A DNA stretch of 64,000 nt from Yponomeuta sedellus (Eukaryota > Arthropoda > Insecta > Lepidoptera > Yponomeutidae): the NCBI GenBank assembly GCA_934045075.1, contig OW203748.1, forward strand, positions 9,998,794 to 10,062,793. The letters are read 5' to 3'. A model generated the notes under the pieces. It searched no databases and was not told the origin of the DNA. It saw only the letters and a list, made by a program, of their open reading frames with translations. The translations under genes and the position numbers were made by a program. This document shows, piece after piece, positions 62,346 through 64,000 of the stretch; the stretch's first letter is position 1, and every line of letters begins with the position of its first letter.

Positions 62346-62640
62346 GTTTAGTTTTTTTTATTCTATTAACACTTTTTGTTGCGCGGGCTACGTCATTTGA
62401 ATATTAAATACAATAACATAATATAGACAGGATATAGACTAACCAATAATCTAAATACTATACAAAATTTAGAATGTACTCTACTCATTAAGCTTAACAA
62501 TGTAATAATAAGGAAGAGCGGGGTATGTGTAACACAGGTTTCGACTTAGTACAGAGCCCCAATGACGTGTAAACTGTAACCGCTGCTTAGTGAATAAAGA
62601 TTTTATTTAGTTTATTTCATAATAATATACTAACTGATAA
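62346..62640. other. Unassigned AT-rich DNA
   Basis: Nothing recognised. Confidence 0.4.
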
Positions 62641-62644
62641 GACA

Positions 62645-62827
62645 CTTGAATAGAAGGGAAGACGGCCAGTGGACCAGGCAGTATCGGAGTGGTGGCCATG
62701 GGAGGGAAGGAGGTTGGTACGCTGACCACCGACACGATGGTCAGACGACATCGTGAGGGTTGCGGGTCAGAGATGGATCAGATTAGCACAGGACCGTGAG
62801 GAATGGCACAGTAAAAAGGAGGCCTAA
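62645..62827 (+). pseudogene. LINE reverse transcriptase C-terminus
   Basis: 62726-62827 reads PPTRWSDDIVRVAGQRWIRL then AQDREEWHSKKEA stop, the typical 'RWxDDI … W…A.DRxxW' end. Upstream part (62650-62725, 'GRRPVDQAVSEWWPWEG') is in another frame. Confidence 0.75.
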
Positions 62828-62869
62828 AAACAGCAGTGGGTTGATGTGGGCTGATTATAGATCACATAA

Positions 62870-63065
62870 CGTAACATTTACATACAGGCGCATACATTGC
62901 TTCTGGCCCCACACTAGGATACCCTGTGTCGTGGGAACCAGAAACAACGACATCACAAACATGTAAACATCCAAGACCTGGGGTTTTTTTTGTCCCCAGC
63001 CGGGATCCGAACCCGGGACCTCTTGCATGGTAGGCAGGTACGCTACCGCTACGCCACAGAGGTCG
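62870..63065 (-). mobile_element. tG-SINE, antisense
   Basis: 'cattgcttctggccccacac', box B 'gccgggatccgaacccggga' (one change), head to 'acgccacagaggtcg'. Confidence 0.85.
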
Positions 63066-63090
63066 TATATAGATAGATAGATAGACACGA
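63066..63090 (+). repeat. (ATAG)n microsatellite
   Basis: Short run of five GATA-type units next to the SINE head. Confidence 0.8.
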
Positions 63091-63094
63091 TTGA

Positions 63095-63375
63095 ACCGAA
63101 GCGCAGATTATAATTTCAAATTGAAGCCGAGTACTGTAATCTTCATTTTTGTAATTAATTATAGCAAGTAATGTAATAATTACTGTAATCAAGGCCCCTG
63201 CGCCGCCCGCAAGCAATTATGCAAACATAATCAGCAATTAGAAGAGCCGACAATGTGTTCTGGCTGCTAATGAAGAAAAGTGTAATTATTTATTGACTTT
63301 TCTTCAATTCTTTCAGATGCTAGCAGTCGCCACTGCCTGCGGCAAGTCCTGTTGTAAGTATATATATAGCCTCCT
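63095..63375 (+). promoter_or_regulatory. TAAT-rich non-repeat island with a possible mini-exon
   Basis: 'gtaattaattatagcaagta', 'aataattactgtaatcaagg', 'gcaattatgcaaacataatc', 'agcaattagaagag': dense homeodomain and POU-type words. 63301-63316 is a pyrimidine tract ending TTTCAG; 63317-63353 (37 nt starting ATGCTAGCAG) is followed by GTAAGT. Either an enhancer, a small exon, or both. Confidence 0.3.
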
Positions 63376-63610
63376 AAGCCCTGGCGTCCTAAAAATAGGA
63401 TACGAATAACTTTCTTAATTCACACCAAATTATTTAGTAGGGAGTCCGGAAAACTTACTGTTCCAGGTCCAATACTTTCCTCATCCTTTATTGGACAACA
63501 AGAAGAAAACGTTCTTCAAAATCTAAATACGTAGTTTTGGAAGACTTAAGTACCTATGTAAGTGTTACCTCAGAAATAAATAGTGTAAACATTATGTTAT
63601 TCCGAATAAA
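63376..63610. other. Unassigned DNA
   Basis: Nothing recognised. Confidence 0.4.
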
Positions 63611-63615
63611 GTGCA

Positions 63616-63849
63616 GGCTAGTGGAATCGTGTTTTCGGAATCAATCACTTGGGTTAAGCAACAGCTGGCGCGATCAGGTGCCGGATGGGTGACCGTGTCA
63701 GAGGACTTCAGTGCGGCTCGATAACCTCTGACTGTAAGGCCTGCCACTGTCTTACAATCTTCCACCAACCCGGACTTGGCACCCGTGGTGGAGTATGGCG
63801 TAACCTTCCTGCGATGCAGGAAGAGACCCGTGCCCCAGCAGTGGGGACT
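63616..63849 (+). mobile_element. 5S-SINE (type 1), sense part of an inverted pair
   Basis: 'gctagtggaatcgtgttttc', 'ttgggttaagcaacagctgg', 'gccggatgggtgaccgtg', internal deletion, end 'cccagcagtggggac'. Confidence 0.8.
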
Positions 63850-64000
63850 GGTGGAGGATTGTTAGACAGTGGCGGGTCTTACAGTCAGAAGTTATCAAGC
63901 CGCCCATAAGGCCTCTGACATGGCTTAACGACTGCCATTACATGACAGCCGGCACCAACGGCTTAATGTGCCTTGCGAAGCACGGACTTGCACTAATCCG
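63850..64000 (-). mobile_element. 5S-SINE (type 1), antisense part of an inverted pair, cut by window edge
   Basis: Begins exactly where the sense copy ends ('tggtggaggattgttagaca') and runs to the window end. The pair can fold around the 3' stem, as at 39152-39452. Confidence 0.8.

Larger units (their letters stand above)
17113..64000. other. inv upstream region (5' flank or 5' UTR intron)
   Basis: No second host gene with a long reading frame is present in these 47 kb. In Drosophila, inv and en are divergently transcribed with shared enhancers between them. If that holds here, this is the inter-gene regulatory interval. If the acceptor-like sequence at 17137 is real, part of it is a 5' UTR intron instead. 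This is inference from gene order known elsewhere. Confidence 0.4.

Noticed and set aside
1..64000. Roughly one hundred short open frames (60-148 codons) on both strands
   Set aside because: Apart from the inv exon and transposon relics they fall in SINE bodies or AT-rich DNA, recur with each repeat copy, and show no domains or splice context.

Overview
The window looks like nuclear DNA from a moth or butterfly (Lepidoptera). It is AT-rich and intron-like, crowded with short retroposons and MITEs, and almost free of long open frames. The only convincing host coding sequence is one 1.2 kb exon on the minus strand (15903-17112). Its protein carries engrailed-family landmarks: FSIDNIL (eh1/EH1), WPAWVYCTRYSDRPSSG (EH2 and start of EH3) and an LSVG motif. 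I call it exon 1 of invected (inv), with engrailed (en) as the alternative. It ends at a clean phase-1 donor (G|GTGAGT). No homeobox exon occurs in the 15.9 kb downstream, so intron 1 runs off the left edge of the window.

Layout. 1-15902 is the 5' part of inv intron 1, holding 5S-derived SINEs, a 65-bp perfect-type hairpin, a foldback DNA element with an 8-bp target duplication, a Tc1-like MITE and a double foldback SINE. 15903-17112 is inv exon 1. 17113-64000 lies upstream of the inv start codon. If the divergent en/inv order known from Drosophila is kept, this is the en-inv regulatory interval or a 5' UTR intron. A foldback SINE with target-site duplication begins about 120 bp upstream of the inv ATG. 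The rest is a mosaic of about two dozen 5S-rRNA-like SINE pieces, about 20 copies of a tRNA-like foldback SINE, two other tRNA-headed SINE families, a longer SINE family with the 'gaaggaaaacatcgtgagg' body, LINE 3' ends (RTE-like and jockey-like), LTR pieces, MITEs, a THAP-domain relic, and a pure 2.1 kb (ATTC)n array at 55231-57349.

How it fits together. There is no operon-like organisation. The one gene is a developmental transcription factor, and the non-repeat islands between elements are the places to look for its enhancers. Candidates are 15.0-15.9, 22.7-22.95, 30.44-30.66, 33.37-33.75, 38.76-39.14, 44.08-44.46, 53.1-53.6 and 63.1-63.37 kb. Nested insertions give a relative age order: RTE-like LINE fragments, the Tc1-like MITE, LTR pieces and the long SINE are all hosts for the foldback SINE, which is therefore among the younger families here.

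Most distinctive signal: the foldback SINE. Most insertions bounded by matching 7-15 bp duplications have the same two ends. One end is the antisense of the poly-T end of the tRNA-like unit (AAAAACCTATTTAGAGG). The other is a sense A-rich tail (TTAGTGCATTAAAAATAAAAATAG). The body between them is inverted and often hinges at the anticodon arm. One insertion has a matching empty site in a paralogous MITE inside the same window.
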